A stretch of DNA of 64,000 nucleotides from Thiobacillus sp. (GCA_016124745.1 WGNC01000007.1:84953-148952); one strand, 5' to 3'. Positions 10,708 to 20,182 are shown, numbered from the stretch's first letter. Translations and numbers: made by a program. Notes: generated by a model from the sequence alone, not told the origin.

Positions 10708-11115
10708 TCAGTCCCGGTCTTCTTCTTTTTGGAAACTCAGCGAGGCCGAATTGATGCAGTAGCGCAAGCCGGTCGGAGCGGGGCCGTCGGGAAAAACGTG
10801 TCCCAGGTGCGAACCGCAGTGGTGGCACAGTGCCTCGACGCGCTCCATGCCGTGGCTGACGTCACGCTTTTCAGCAACCGCGTCGGGGTTGATCGCCTGA
10901 TGGAAGCTCGGCCATCCGGTGCCGGAATCGAACTTGGTGGCGGAGGCGAACAGGGGTTCGCCGCATGCCGCGCAGCGGTATTCGCCCGCTTCATGATGGT
11001 CCCAGTACTGCCCGGTGAACGCTCGCTCAGTGCCGCGCTCGCGCAGGATGCGATACTGTTCCGGGCTCAGTTCGGCACGCCATTCGGCGTCAGATTTGGT
11101 TTTGTCGTTGCTCAT
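10708..11115 (-). CDS. msrB: Peptide-methionine (R)-S-oxide reductase MsrB
   Basis: MsrB repairs methionine-R-sulfoxide in proteins. All marks are present in 135 residues: the zinc site pairs CAAC and CHHC, the SGTGWPSF segment, [10 protein letters not shown] and the catalytic RYCINSASL. It is cytoplasmic, with no signal peptide. It heads a minus-strand unit with the flavin reductase. Confidence 0.97.
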   Translation of the reverse strand: MSNDKTKSDAEWRAELSPEQYRILRERGTERAFTGQYWDHHEAGEYRCAACGEPLFASATKFDSGTGWPSFHQAINPDAVAEKRDVSHGMERVEALCHHCGSHLGHVFPDGPAPTGLRYCINSASLSFQKEEDRD

Positions 11116-11259
11116 GTCGGGTCTCCGTCGAGCGAGAGTTTACCTGCCGTACGGTGTTTGTAGCGGGAAAGACCCTGTAATCATCAAGGAAACCGGGATG
11201 CAGGGGCTTCGAATTTCGTGCTGAATCATGGGCGCATATGCGGGAGATCCCCCTCGCGG

Positions 11260-11287
11260 TTGACAGCGTCATCGCAGCGGGTTTAAT
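11260..11287 (+). promoter_or_regulatory. Strong sigma-70-type promoter for rubrerythrin operon
   Basis: A perfect -35 TTGACA (11260-11265) is separated by 16 bp from TTTAAT (11282-11287, 5 of 6 to consensus). Transcription would start near 11294, leaving a leader of about 130 nt before rubrerythrin. No other promoter in the window matches consensus this well. Confidence 0.6.
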
Positions 11288-11300
11288 CTTCGTGCAGGTA

Positions 11301-11315
11301 TTAGACTAAGTCTAA
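11301..11315. promoter_or_regulatory. Perfect 7-1-7 palindrome, possible operator
   Basis: TTAGACTAAGTCTAA is a perfect inverted repeat with 7-bp arms around one central base. It lies just after the predicted transcription start of the rubrerythrin promoter, where a bound repressor would block RNA polymerase. The 7-1-7 form is that of Fur/PerR-family boxes, and PerR control of rubrerythrin is known in other bacteria. The sequence is not a canonical Fur box, so the regulator is unassigned. Confidence 0.45.
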
Positions 11316-11427
11316 AAACCAGATTTCAGCCACCGTCCCGTCTGCCTTGAATTTGGAGCAGGGTGCTGGATGGAGATGAAAAATCAATGCTGCAAAGCAT
11401 GTCAATGTCAACCAAGGAGAATAGGTT

Positions 11428-11847
11428 ATGCAACTCAAAGGTTCTAAAACCGAAGATCATCTGAAAGCCGCTTTCGCCGGCGAATCGCAGGCCAACCGCC
11501 GCTACCTCTACTTCGCAGCGAAGGCCGACGTCGAAGGCTACAACGACGTCGCTGCCGTGTTCCGCTCCACCGCCGAAGGTGAAACCGGCCACGCACACGG
11601 CCACCTGGAGTACCTGGAAAAGTGCGGCGACCCCGCCACCGGCATGGCGTTCGGCCCCACCGCCGACAACCTGAAGACCGCGATTGCAGGCGAAACCCAC
11701 GAGTACACCGACATGTATCCCGGCATGGCCAAGGATGCGCGTTCGGAAGGCTTCGACGAAATCGCCGACTGGTTCGAGACGCTGGCCAAGGCCGAGCGCT
11801 CGCACGCCAACAAGTTCCAGAAGACGCTGGACACGCTGGGCGCCTGA
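11428..11847 (+). CDS. Rubrerythrin-like ferritin-fold diiron protein (no rubredoxin domain)
   Basis: The 139-residue protein is a four-helix diiron protein with ligand-bearing motifs ESQANRRY, EGETGHAHGH and ERSHAN. The C-terminal rubredoxin domain of classical rubrerythrin (about 190 residues) is missing, as in the short rubrerythrin/sulerythrin group. Rubrerythrins reduce hydrogen peroxide in low-oxygen cells. The ribosome-binding site AAGGAG is strong. It is followed by a terminator and then by the Fe-S protein and DUF3501 genes, a trio likely to work together in peroxide or sulfur redox chemistry. Confidence 0.93.
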   Translation: MQLKGSKTEDHLKAAFAGESQANRRYLYFAAKADVEGYNDVAAVFRSTAEGETGHAHGHLEYLEKCGDPATGMAFGPTADNLKTAIAGETHEYTDMYPGMAKDARSEGFDEIADWFETLAKAERSHANKFQKTLDTLGA

Positions 11848-11861
11848 TTTGGCACAGACAA

Positions 11862-11890
11862 AAGCGGGTCGGGTCCGGCCCGCTTTTTTT
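11862..11890 (+). terminator. Rho-independent terminator after rubrerythrin
   Basis: The inverted arms AAGCGGG (11862-11868) and CCCGCTT (11879-11885) form a GC-rich stem followed by a run of T to 11890. It would end most transcripts after the rubrerythrin gene, so the two downstream genes are probably expressed at a lower level or from another start. Confidence 0.85.
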
Positions 11891-11993
11891 GTCCGCACGT
11901 TTCATCCATTCGCGTGGATCGCGTGGATCGCGTGAATCGATGAAACGCCCGCGCAACGCGGATCTATCTTCATCAAGAATAACTGGAGTTCGC

Positions 11994-13322
11994 ATGAGCA
12001 CACGCGAAGGCAATCTCGAAGCCCCCACCCGTCACCCGCTTGACTGGAAAAACCCGGATTTCTACAACGAGGACAAGCTCAACCACGAGCTGGAGCGCGT
12101 TTTCGACGCCTGCCACGGCTGTCGCCGCTGCGTGTCGCTATGCACCGCGTTTCCGACCTTGTTCGATCTGGTGGACGAGTCCTCGACGATGGAAGTCGAT
12201 GGCGTCGCGAAGTCGGACTACATGAAGGTGGTGGACGAGTGCTACCTGTGCGATCTCTGCTACATGACCAAATGCCCCTATGTGCCGCCGCATCCGTGGA
12301 ACATCGATTTTCCGCACCTGATGCTGCGCGCCAAGGCTGTCAAATTCAAGAAGGGCGGCGCGACGTTCCGCGACAAGCTGCTGTCGTCGACCGATGCGAT
12401 GGGCAAGCTCGCATCGATTCCGGTGGTGGTGCAGGCCGTGAACGCGAGCCTGAAGAGCAAGCCGGTGCGCAAACTGGTCGGCAATGTGCTGCGGATCCAT
12501 CCGGACTGCGAGTTGCCCGATTACGACAGCGCGAAATTCCGCGCGACCGCGAGGCCGCGCAGCGACTTCGCGGTCACGGCCGGCGAGCGCACGCCGGGCA
12601 AGGTGGCGATCTATTCGACCTGCTACGTCAACTACAACGAGCCCGGCATCGGCCACGACCTGCTGAAGCTGCTGGCGCACAACGAAATCCCCGCCGTGCT
12701 GGTGGAGAAGGAAGCCTGCTGCGGCATGCCCAAGCTCGAGCTGGGCGACCTCGATGCGGTGGAAAGACTCAAGGAAGTGAACATTCCGTATCTGGCGAAG
12801 CTGGCGCGCGAAGGCTATGCCATCCTCACCGCGGTGCCGTCATGCACGCTGATGTACAAGCAGGAACTGCCGCTGATGTTCCCGCACGATGCCGAGGTGC
12901 AGGCCGTCAAGGAGGCGATGTGGGACCCGTTCGAATACCTGATGGCGCGCAACGCCGACGGCCTGCTGAAGACCGACTTCAAGTCGGCACTCGGCAAGGT
13001 CGCCTACCACGTGCCGTGCCACCAGCGCGTGCAGAACATCGGCAACAAGACGCGCGATGCTCTGCAGCTGGCCGGCGCCACGGTGACGATGGTCGAGCGC
13101 TGCTCCGGCCATGACGGTACCTGGGGCGTGAAGAGCGAATACTTCGACAAGTCGATGAAGATCGGCAAGCCGGTGTTCCGCCAGATGGCCGAACCGCAGC
13201 CCGATTACGTGAGTTCCGACTGCGCGATGGCCGCGCGCCGCATTCTGCAGGGCATGGGAGATTCCACCGCGCAGAAGCAGCACCCGATCACGCTGCTGCG
13301 CATCGCCTACGGTCTCAAGTAA
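11994..13322 (+). CDS. (Fe-S)-binding protein, GlpC/heterodisulfide-reductase-like with two CCG domains
   Basis: The 442-residue protein has two ferredoxin-type cluster motifs near the N-terminus (CHGCRRCVSLC and CYLCDLCYMTKC). Two cysteine-rich CCG-type regions follow (ACCGMPKLELGD and a later CHQRVQN with CSGHDGTWG). This architecture is shared by GlpC, GlcF and HdrD-type subunits that pass electrons between a quinone or disulfide and a dehydrogenase. No dehydrogenase subunit is adjacent; the partners here are a rubrerythrin and a DUF3501 protein. The ATG at 11994 with GGAG upstream is preferred over the long upstream extension, which runs through the terminator. Confidence 0.88.
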   Translation: MSTREGNLEAPTRHPLDWKNPDFYNEDKLNHELERVFDACHGCRRCVSLCTAFPTLFDLVDESSTMEVDGVAKSDYMKVVDECYLCDLCYMTKCPYVPPHPWNIDFPHLMLRAKAVKFKKGGATFRDKLLSSTDAMGKLASIPVVVQAVNASLKSKPVRKLVGNVLRIHPDCELPDYDSAKFRATARPRSDFAVTAGERTPGKVAIYSTCYVNYNEPGIGHDLLKLLAHNEIPAVLVEKEACCGMPKLELGDLDAVERLKEVNIPYLAKLAREGYAILTAVPSCTLMYKQELPLMFPHDAEVQAVKEAMWDPFEYLMARNADGLLKTDFKSALGKVAYHVPCHQRVQNIGNKTRDALQLAGATVTMVERCSGHDGTWGVKSEYFDKSMKIGKPVFRQMAEPQPDYVSSDCAMAARRILQGMGDSTAQKQHPITLLRIAYGLK

Positions 13323-13345
13323 TCGAAATCAGCAAGGAGAACACC

Positions 13346-13930
13346 ATGCCGCATATTACCCGTGACAGTCTGATGACCCTGGAAGGCTATGCCAAGGTGC
13401 GCACCGCGCTGCGTGCCGAAATCATGGCGCACAAGAAGAACCGCATGGTCGAACTGGGCGACCATGTCACGCTGATTTTCGAGGACGAGAAGACCATGCG
13501 TTACCAGATCCAGGAAATGCTGCGCGCCGAGCGCACGTTCGAGGAATCCGGCATCCAGGACGAGCTCGACGCCTACAACCCGCTGGTGCCCGACGGAACC
13601 AACTGGAAGGCCACCATGATGATCCAGTATTCCGACCCCGATGCGCGCAAGGTGGCACTGGAAAAACTCAAGGGTATCGAGAACAGGGTGTGGGTGCAGG
13701 TGGCAGACCAGCCCAGGGTCCTTGCCATCGCCGACGAGGACATGGAGCGCGAGAACGCCGAAAAAACCTCGGCCGTGCATTTCCTGCGCTTCGAACTCGA
13801 CGCCACCTCGATCGCCGCCGCCAAGGCCGGCAGCCAGATTCGCATGGGGATCGATCTCGATGCCTACCGGGTCGATTCCATGACCCTGGCTGAAAACACC
13901 CGCGCTGCGCTGGTGGTGGATTTGGCCTAA
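13346..13930 (+). CDS. DUF3501 family protein
   Basis: This 194-residue soluble protein starts with ITRDSLMTLEGYAKVRTALRAEIMAHKKNRM, a pattern typical of DUF3501. It follows the Fe-S protein by 23 nt with a good ribosome-binding site (AAGGAG). The family has no known activity, but it is repeatedly found beside rubrerythrin and GlpC-like Fe-S proteins, suggesting a shared oxidative-stress or electron-transfer role. Confidence 0.85.
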   Translation: MPHITRDSLMTLEGYAKVRTALRAEIMAHKKNRMVELGDHVTLIFEDEKTMRYQIQEMLRAERTFEESGIQDELDAYNPLVPDGTNWKATMMIQYSDPDARKVALEKLKGIENRVWVQVADQPRVLAIADEDMERENAEKTSAVHFLRFELDATSIAAAKAGSQIRMGIDLDAYRVDSMTLAENTRAALVVDLA

Positions 13931-13947
13931 AGTGAGTTCGGGCGGCA

Positions 13948-14087
13948 TTATTGATCCGGCACGAGTTAAACATGAGTACCGTTCGCCCTGAGCCTGTCGA
14001 AGCCTGTCCTGAGCCCGCCGAATGGGGGCTGTGCTTCGACAGGGTCAGCACGAACGAACTCACGCATATATCTGGCCGGATCAATAA
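13948..14087. repeat. 140-bp palindromic element with 13-bp terminal inverted repeats
   Basis: TTATTGATCCGGC (13948-13960) is matched perfectly by its reverse complement at 14075-14087. Inside are a forward (13978-14002) and an inverted, imperfect copy of the CCGTTCGCCCTGAGCCTGTC module seen at several other places in the window. A further pair, GTGAGTTCG at 13932 and CGAACTCAC at 14055, is interleaved with the outer one. The element fills the gap between the DUF3501 and methyltransferase genes. Confidence 0.7.
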
Positions 14088-14127
14088 CTAACCATGACAT
14101 CATGCCGCCCGGATGAGGGGGGCGTAA

Positions 14128-15339
14128 GTGCTCAATAAACTGCTGGTGGAACAGGTAAGGCAGCGCCTGGAAGCTTCCGGTCTGCCGCTCGTCGTTGAAT
14201 TGTGGAATGGTCAACAGGTCGGGTCGGACGCCTTCGCCTCCGTGCGGGTGCGGCTGCACCAGTTGTCGAGTCTCAGGGCCATGGCGGACCCCAGCCTGGG
14301 CGCGCTGGCGCGAGCCTATGTGGAAGGGTCGCTCGACCTGGAGGGTGATATCCGCGACATCCTCGCGCTGGGCGATCGCTTATGCAATGCGGGTGACTGC
14401 ACCCCGAAAACCGGGTCGGATGGCTGGAAATGGTGGCGACACACGCGCACCCGCGACCGCAGGAACATCCAGTATCACTACGACGTTTCGAACGATTTCT
14501 ACGGCCTGTGGCTGGATGGTCGCCGGGTCTATTCCTGCGCCTATTTCAGGACGCCGGACATGAGCCTGGACGCCGCCCAGGAAGCGAAGCTCGATCACAT
14601 TTGCCGCAAACTCGTGCTGCAACCGGATGAGCGCTTTCTCGACATCGGCTGCGGCTGGGGCGGCCTGCTCCTGCATGCGGCTGAGCGCTATGGTGTGCAC
14701 GCCACCGGCATCACGCTGTCGGAAGACCAGCATGCCTGGGTCAGGCGGCAAATCGAGACGCGGGGTCTGGAGGGCCGGGTCGAAGTCCGCCGGATGGATT
14801 ACCGCGATGTGCCGGAACGGGAAGGCTACGACAAGATCGCCAGCGTAGGCATGTTCGAACATGTCGGGCGCGGCAATCTGGGGGCCTATTTCGACACGAT
14901 CGCCTCGTTGCTGAAGCCTGGCGGTCTCGTGCTCAATCATGGCATCACCACGGCCGAGCCCGAGGCCAGCGGCCTCGGCAGCGGCATCGCCGAGTTCATC
15001 GAGGATTATGTGTTCCCCGGAGGCGAACTGGTGCACGCGTCCGACGTGCTGCGTGCCGCAGCAAAGAGCGGTCTCGAATGCCTGGACGCCGAAAATCTGC
15101 GTCGCCATTACGGAACAACCCTGTGGCACTGGGTCACCCGTCTGGAACAGCATGCAGACGAGGCGCAGCGCCTGATCGGCGAACAGAAATACCGCATCTG
15201 GCGGATCTACATGGCGGGTTCCGCCTATGCCTTCGATCATGGCTGGATGGAACTGTGGCAGGTGCTGGCAGGCAAGGGCATCGACGGCAGCCAGCCGAAC
15301 TATCCGTTCCGTCGGGATTACATCTATCGTGATGCGTGA
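14128..15339 (+). CDS. cfa: Cyclopropane-fatty-acyl-phospholipid synthase (canonical active site)
   Basis: CFA synthase transfers a methylene from S-adenosylmethionine to the double bond of membrane phospholipid acyl chains. The 403-residue protein has an N-terminal lipid-binding domain and a methyltransferase domain with the SAM motif DIGCGWGGLLLHAAERYG. The bicarbonate-site residues known from E. coli Cfa are present: Cys in YSCAYF, Glu in MFEHVG and the His-x-Ile pair in NHGIT. The GTG start is preceded by GAGGGGG. The atypical homologue at 52840 lacks several of these residues. Confidence 0.9.
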   Translation: MLNKLLVEQVRQRLEASGLPLVVELWNGQQVGSDAFASVRVRLHQLSSLRAMADPSLGALARAYVEGSLDLEGDIRDILALGDRLCNAGDCTPKTGSDGWKWWRHTRTRDRRNIQYHYDVSNDFYGLWLDGRRVYSCAYFRTPDMSLDAAQEAKLDHICRKLVLQPDERFLDIGCGWGGLLLHAAERYGVHATGITLSEDQHAWVRRQIETRGLEGRVEVRRMDYRDVPEREGYDKIASVGMFEHVGRGNLGAYFDTIASLLKPGGLVLNHGITTAEPEASGLGSGIAEFIEDYVFPGGELVHASDVLRAAAKSGLECLDAENLRRHYGTTLWHWVTRLEQHADEAQRLIGEQKYRIWRIYMAGSAYAFDHGWMELWQVLAGKGIDGSQPNYPFRRDYIYRDA

Positions 15340-15573
15340 ATTCGGTTGCGGGTCAAAGACAGGGCTCCCGCCTTGGGCCACGTTTTCCGGTGGGCGGGCA
15401 CTTCCATTTGGCGCGTGATGTTGATGGTTCGACGTTCGGCCATATCGAGAGCGTTCGGGGAGAGGAGACGCAAGCCCGAAATTCAGCAAAGCCCCGAAAA
15501 ATCATTCGCCGCTGGTTTTGGAATGATAATTGCCGTTATTGAACTATCTCCCTACATCGACTGAACCTTCGAT

Positions 15574-16995
15574 ATGACGACTATCCATCCCGTAATCCTT
15601 TCCGGCGGCACCGGCACTCGCCTGTGGCCGTTGTCGCGCGCGGCGCTGCCCAAGCAGTTGTTGCCACTCGCCAGCGACAAGAGTCTGTTGCAGGACACTG
15701 TCAGCCGATTGACAGACATGCCGGAAATGGCAGCACCGCTGATGGTCTGCAATGTCGAACACCGCTTCATGATTGCCGAGCAGATGCGCCAGATCGGCTC
15801 GATTCCGCACGCCATCGTGCTCGAACCGGTGGGGCGCAACACGGCCCCGGCAATTGCCGTCGCCGCCCTGATGCTGTCGCGCGACGACCCCGACGCCCTG
15901 ATGCTGGTGCTGCCCGCGGACCATCTGATCGACGATGTCGCAGCTTTTCATGCGGCGATTCGGACTGCCGCTGATGCAGCAAATGGCGGCCATCTCGCCA
16001 CGTTCGGCATCGTGGCGGCCAAGCCGGAGACCGGGTATGGCTACATTCGCAAAGGATCGCCGCTGCCGGATGCCGCGGGCGCATTCCAGGTCGCGGCGTT
16101 CGTCGAAAAGCCCGATCTGGCGACCGCGCAGCAGTACGTGGCGTCCGGCGACTATTTCTGGAACAGCGGCATGTTCCTGTTCCGCGCCGCTGACTTTCTG
16201 GATGAACTTCAGACACTGCGTCCCGACATCCTCGATGCCAGCCGAGCCGCGCTCGATGCCGCGACGCCGGACCTCGATTTCGTGCGCCTCGACCCTGCTG
16301 CGTTCGAGGCCTGTCCTTCGGAATCGGTCGACTATGCCGTGATGGAGCATACGCGGCGGGCGGCGGTGGTGCCGGCCGACATGGCCTGGAACGACATCGG
16401 CGCCTGGTCGGCGTTGTGGGACGTGGCGGAGAAGGATTGTCAGGGCAATGCCATCCGCGGCGATGTCATGCTGGAAAACGCCCGCAACAATTTTGTCCGG
16501 GCGGAGACGCGCATGGTGGCAATGCTCGGGGTCTCCGACCTGGTGGTGGTCGAAACTGCCGACGTGGTGCTGGTGGCGCAAAAGGACCAGGTGCAGGACG
16601 TCAAGAAACTGGTCGATCGCCTGAAGGCCGAAAGACGCTGCGAACACCTGATCCACAAGCAGGTTTTCCGTCCCTGGGGCTGGTACGAGGGCATCGACGC
16701 GGGGGACCGTTTCCAGGTCAAACGCATCATGGTCAAACCCGGCGAAAAACTCAGCCTGCAAAAGCACCATCACCGCGCCGAGCACTGGGTCGTCGTGTCC
16801 GGTACCGCCAGTGTCACTTGCGGGGATGCGGTCATGCTGCTGACCGAAAACCAGTCGACCTACATCCCGCTGGGTACCGTCCACCGGCTGGAGAATCCGG
16901 GCAAGGTCGACCTGCACATTATTGAGGTGCAGTCGGGTTCCTATCTGGGCGAGGACGATATCGTGCGCTTCGAGGATGTCTACAAGCGGAACTGA
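15574..16995 (+). CDS. manC: Mannose-1-phosphate guanylyltransferase / mannose-6-phosphate isomerase
   Basis: This bifunctional enzyme makes GDP-mannose for exopolysaccharide or lipopolysaccharide. The N-terminal nucleotidyltransferase has LSGGTGTRLWPLSRAALPKQ and the FVEKP motif; the C-terminal cupin isomerase domain carries PGEKLSLQKHHHRAEHW. At 473 residues it is full length for the XanB/AlgA type. No other sugar-nucleotide gene is adjacent, so the gene appears to stand alone. Confidence 0.95.
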   Translation: MTTIHPVILSGGTGTRLWPLSRAALPKQLLPLASDKSLLQDTVSRLTDMPEMAAPLMVCNVEHRFMIAEQMRQIGSIPHAIVLEPVGRNTAPAIAVAALMLSRDDPDALMLVLPADHLIDDVAAFHAAIRTAADAANGGHLATFGIVAAKPETGYGYIRKGSPLPDAAGAFQVAAFVEKPDLATAQQYVASGDYFWNSGMFLFRAADFLDELQTLRPDILDASRAALDAATPDLDFVRLDPAAFEACPSESVDYAVMEHTRRAAVVPADMAWNDIGAWSALWDVAEKDCQGNAIRGDVMLENARNNFVRAETRMVAMLGVSDLVVVETADVVLVAQKDQVQDVKKLVDRLKAERRCEHLIHKQVFRPWGWYEGIDAGDRFQVKRIMVKPGEKLSLQKHHHRAEHWVVVSGTASVTCGDAVMLLTENQSTYIPLGTVHRLENPGKVDLHIIEVQSGSYLGEDDIVRFEDVYKRN

Positions 16996-17202
16996 CGCCC
17001 CATTCTGCGCGGACCAGTGGAATGGACGCCGCTGTGCCGGGCAGATGCGCGGCGGGTCGACCCCACCGCGCATCCGGAAACTGTCCGCGACAACTTGGGG
17101 GCATGCCGGCAGCCTGTGTTCTCGTCCGGCCGGGCTTGAAAACGGGCTTATCGGCCCGATACTTCATTATCCGGATTGACCGGATAGATTGAAGAACCCG
17201 AC

Positions 17203-19584
17203 ATGCCCAACGAACCCTCCCTGGAAGGCGAACTCCTGCCCGACAACCGCCAGTTGCCCGCCGCTCCGGTGTGGCCGGACGAACTGTATCTGCTGCCGCT
17301 GACCGAGAAGCCGTTTTTCCCGGCGCAAACCCTGCCGCTGCTGATGAACGAGGCGCCCTGGCTGTCGACGGTCGAAGCGATTGGCGAAACCGCGCATCAC
17401 ATGGTGGGACTGGTCGTGGTCAGGCCCGACAATACCGACGATGTGAATCGGGCCGATTTTCACAGCGTCGGCACAGCCGTGCGCATCCATCACCCGGTGC
17501 GCACCGACGGCAAGATGCAGTTCATTGCCGAGGGCGTGCGGCGCTTCCGCATTGTCGAATGGCTGTCGGAAACCCCGCCGTACAAGGTCAGGGTCGACTA
17601 CCCGGGCGAGACCGGCAAACCGGAATCCGAGGAAATCCGCGCCTATTCCATCGCCATCATCAACACCATCAAGGAGCTGTTGCCGCTCAATCCCCTGTAC
17701 TCGGAGGAGCTCAAGTTCTTCCTCAACCGCTTCGGCCCGAACGAGCCGTCGCAGTTGACCGACTTTGCCGCCAGCCTCACCACTGCATCCAAGCAGGCCT
17801 TGCAGGAGGTGCTGGAAGCCTTCGGTCTGAAGAAGCGCATGGAAAAGGTGCTCGTGCTGCTGAAAAAGGAGCTCGACGTGGCGCGGCTGCAATCGGACAT
17901 CCGCGAAAAGGTCGACGAGAAGATGAGCGAGCAGCAGCGCGAATTCTTCCTGCGCCAGCAGTTGAAGGCGATCCAGAAGGAACTCGGGCTGGCCAAGGAC
18001 GACAAGACCGCCGAACTCGACACCTTTGCCGAACGTCTCGCCGGACTGACGCTGCCCGAGCAGGCCAAAAAGCGTATCGACGAGGAGATGCACAAGCTGT
18101 CCCTGCTGGAAACCGGCTCGCCAGAATACACGGTCACCCGCAATTACCTGGACTGGCTGACCGTTCTGCCCTGGGGCGTGTACACGCAGGACAAGGTCGA
18201 CCTCGAGCGCGCGCGCCGCATTCTCGACCGCGACCACGACGGGCTGGACGACGTGAAGGACCGCATCATCGAATTCCTCGCTGTCGGCGCCATGAAAGGC
18301 GAAATGGCGGGCTCGATCCTGCTGCTGATCGGGCCGCCCGGCGTTGGCAAGACCTCCATCGGCAAATCGGTCGCCGAAGCGCTGGGGCGCAAGTTCTACC
18401 GTTTTTCTGTCGGCGGCATGCGCGACGAAGCCGAGATCAAGGGCCACCGCCGCACCTACATCGGCGCCATGCCGGGCAAGTTCGTGCAGGCGCTGAAGGA
18501 AGTCGAATCGGCCAACCCCGTCATCATGCTCGACGAAGTCGACAAGATCGGCGCCAGCTACCAGGGCGACCCGGCCTCGGCGCTGCTGGAAGTGCTCGAC
18601 CCCGAGCAGAACGTCGATTTCCTCGATCATTATCTCGACGTGCGCTTCGATTTGTCGAAGGCGCTGTTCATCTGCACCGCCAACGATTATTCGATCCCGT
18701 CGGCGCTCTTGGACCGCATGGAAGTCATCCGCCTGTCGGGCTACATTACCGAAGAGAAAATCGCCATCGCCAAGCACCACCTGTGGCCGCGCGTGCTCGC
18801 CAAGTCCGGGCTGAGGAAGAACCAGCTCGCCATCAGCGAAGGCGCACTGCGCCACGTCATTGAGGGCTACGCCCGCGAAGCCGGCGTGCGCAACCTGGAA
18901 AAACAGCTGGGCCGCGTCGCGCGCAAGGCCGTGGTGAAGATCCTCGGCGGCGCCGCCACACCGATCAGGATCGGCGTCAAGGAAGTCGAGGCCTACCTGG
19001 ACAAGCCGGTGTTCAACCGTGAAAAGCCAATGAGCGGCGTGGGCGTGGTCACCGGCCTGGCGTGGACGGCGATGGGCGGTGCCACGCTGCCGGTCGAAGC
19101 GAGCCGCGTCCACACTCTAAACCGCGGCTTCAAGCTCACCGGCAAGCTGGGCGAGGTGATGAAGGAATCGGCCGAAATCGCTTACAGCTATGTCTCCTCG
19201 CACCTGAAAGCCTATGGTGCGGACACCACCTTCTTCGACAAGGGCTTCGTCCATCTGCATGTGCCCGAAGGCGCTACTCCCAAGGATGGCCCCAGCGCGG
19301 GTGTCACCATGGCAACCGCGCTGTTGTCGCTGGCGAAAAGCCGGAAAGTTCCGCGCCCGCTGGCGATGACGGGCGAACTGACCCTGACCGGCCAGGTGCT
19401 GCCGGTGGGCGGCATTCGCGAGAAAGTCATCGCCGCGCGCCGCATCGGCATCAGCGAACTGATCCTGCCTGACGCCAACCGGCGCGATTTCGACAAACTG
19501 CCTGACCATATCCGCGCCGGCATGACGGTGCATTTCGCCAAGCGCTATCAGGATGTGGCGGCGGTGGTGTTCGGTGCGGGTTGA
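17203..19584 (+). CDS. lon: ATP-dependent Lon protease
   Basis: Lon degrades misfolded and short-lived regulatory proteins in the cytoplasm. The 793-residue protein has the N-terminal LON substrate domain, an AAA+ module with Walker A GPPGVGKT at 377-384 and the C-terminal serine protease domain. The Ser-Lys dyad is intact: Ser698 in KDGPSAG and Lys741 in GGIREKV, 43 residues apart as in E. coli. The N-terminus has an acidic, proline-rich lead of about 25 residues, so this may be a second Lon type. Confidence 0.96.
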   Translation: MPNEPSLEGELLPDNRQLPAAPVWPDELYLLPLTEKPFFPAQTLPLLMNEAPWLSTVEAIGETAHHMVGLVVVRPDNTDDVNRADFHSVGTAVRIHHPVRTDGKMQFIAEGVRRFRIVEWLSETPPYKVRVDYPGETGKPESEEIRAYSIAIINTIKELLPLNPLYSEELKFFLNRFGPNEPSQLTDFAASLTTASKQALQEVLEAFGLKKRMEKVLVLLKKELDVARLQSDIREKVDEKMSEQQREFFLRQQLKAIQKELGLAKDDKTAELDTFAERLAGLTLPEQAKKRIDEEMHKLSLLETGSPEYTVTRNYLDWLTVLPWGVYTQDKVDLERARRILDRDHDGLDDVKDRIIEFLAVGAMKGEMAGSILLLIGPPGVGKTSIGKSVAEALGRKFYRFSVGGMRDEAEIKGHRRTYIGAMPGKFVQALKEVESANPVIMLDEVDKIGASYQGDPASALLEVLDPEQNVDFLDHYLDVRFDLSKALFICTANDYSIPSALLDRMEVIRLSGYITEEKIAIAKHHLWPRVLAKSGLRKNQLAISEGALRHVIEGYAREAGVRNLEKQLGRVARKAVVKILGGAATPIRIGVKEVEAYLDKPVFNREKPMSGVGVVTGLAWTAMGGATLPVEASRVHTLNRGFKLTGKLGEVMKESAEIAYSYVSSHLKAYGADTTFFDKGFVHLHVPEGATPKDGPSAGVTMATALLSLAKSRKVPRPLAMTGELTLTGQVLPVGGIREKVIAARRIGISELILPDANRRDFDKLPDHIRAGMTVHFAKRYQDVAAVVFGAG

Positions 19585-19756
19585 TCGGGCGTGAACATCG
19601 GGAGAAGGGCGGGGATGCGTGCGCGCTCAGTCAGGAAAAATTCCAGAGAAGCGGAAGTTCAGATAGAGGGGGCGGCTGTCTCAAAGTCGGCGCGGCTGTG
19701 TGAAAACCGCCGCATATTTTCTACACCGATTCCAATTGTGTCGGTGGGAAGGGGAC

Positions 19757-20007
19757 ATGAAGCGATTCATCGAAGGCGAAGACCGGGCTTAGCTGGCGCA
19801 GCGCCAGCGGTTACCGGGCGCCGCTCTTACCACCCCTCGGTACTGCTCAAGCTTCACCTGTACGGGTATCTCGATCGCGTTCAGTCCAGCCGGCGGCTAG
19901 AGCGGGAGTTTCAGCGCAGCGTCGAGTTGATTTGGCTCACCGGCAAGCTCTCGCCCGACTTCAGGACCATTGCCGACTTCCGTCACGACAACGGTCAGGC
20001 GAAGAGC
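19757..20007 (+). pseudogene. Remnant of an IS1182-type transposase
   Basis: The fragment begins MKRFIEGEDR, hits a stop, and after an internal deletion resumes in another frame with YHPSVLLKLHLYGYL, then VQSSRRLEREFQRSVELIW and SPDFRTIADFRHDNGQ. These are characteristic N-terminal segments of IS1182-family transposases (DUF772). The catalytic part and both ends of the element are missing. It marks an old insertion between lon and glgP and cannot be active. Confidence 0.75.
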
Positions 20008-20182
20008 GAGATCGTGCGTGCCGCCGTTGCTAAGCTTGCTGAGCTAAGTGACGCCCGGCTACTTGCCGCGGTTCGCCGACTTGATGTCATCAAGACAGGG
20101 CGGCCGGCCAAGGGCTCAAATTAAGTTGCCAAGAAATGGTGGCAGATCAGACGCTGTCCCCGCGCCTGTCTGTCGCCGACGG

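Noticed and set aside
17167..19113. 648-codon minus-strand frame opposite lon
   Set aside because: Antisense to an intact Lon gene in high-GC DNA; composition is dominated by His, Gln and Arg, as expected for a shadow frame.
19591..20124. 177-codon intact protein after lon
   Set aside because: Only the middle 60 residues match a transposase; the ends are unrelated frame read-through, so it is treated as a remnant.
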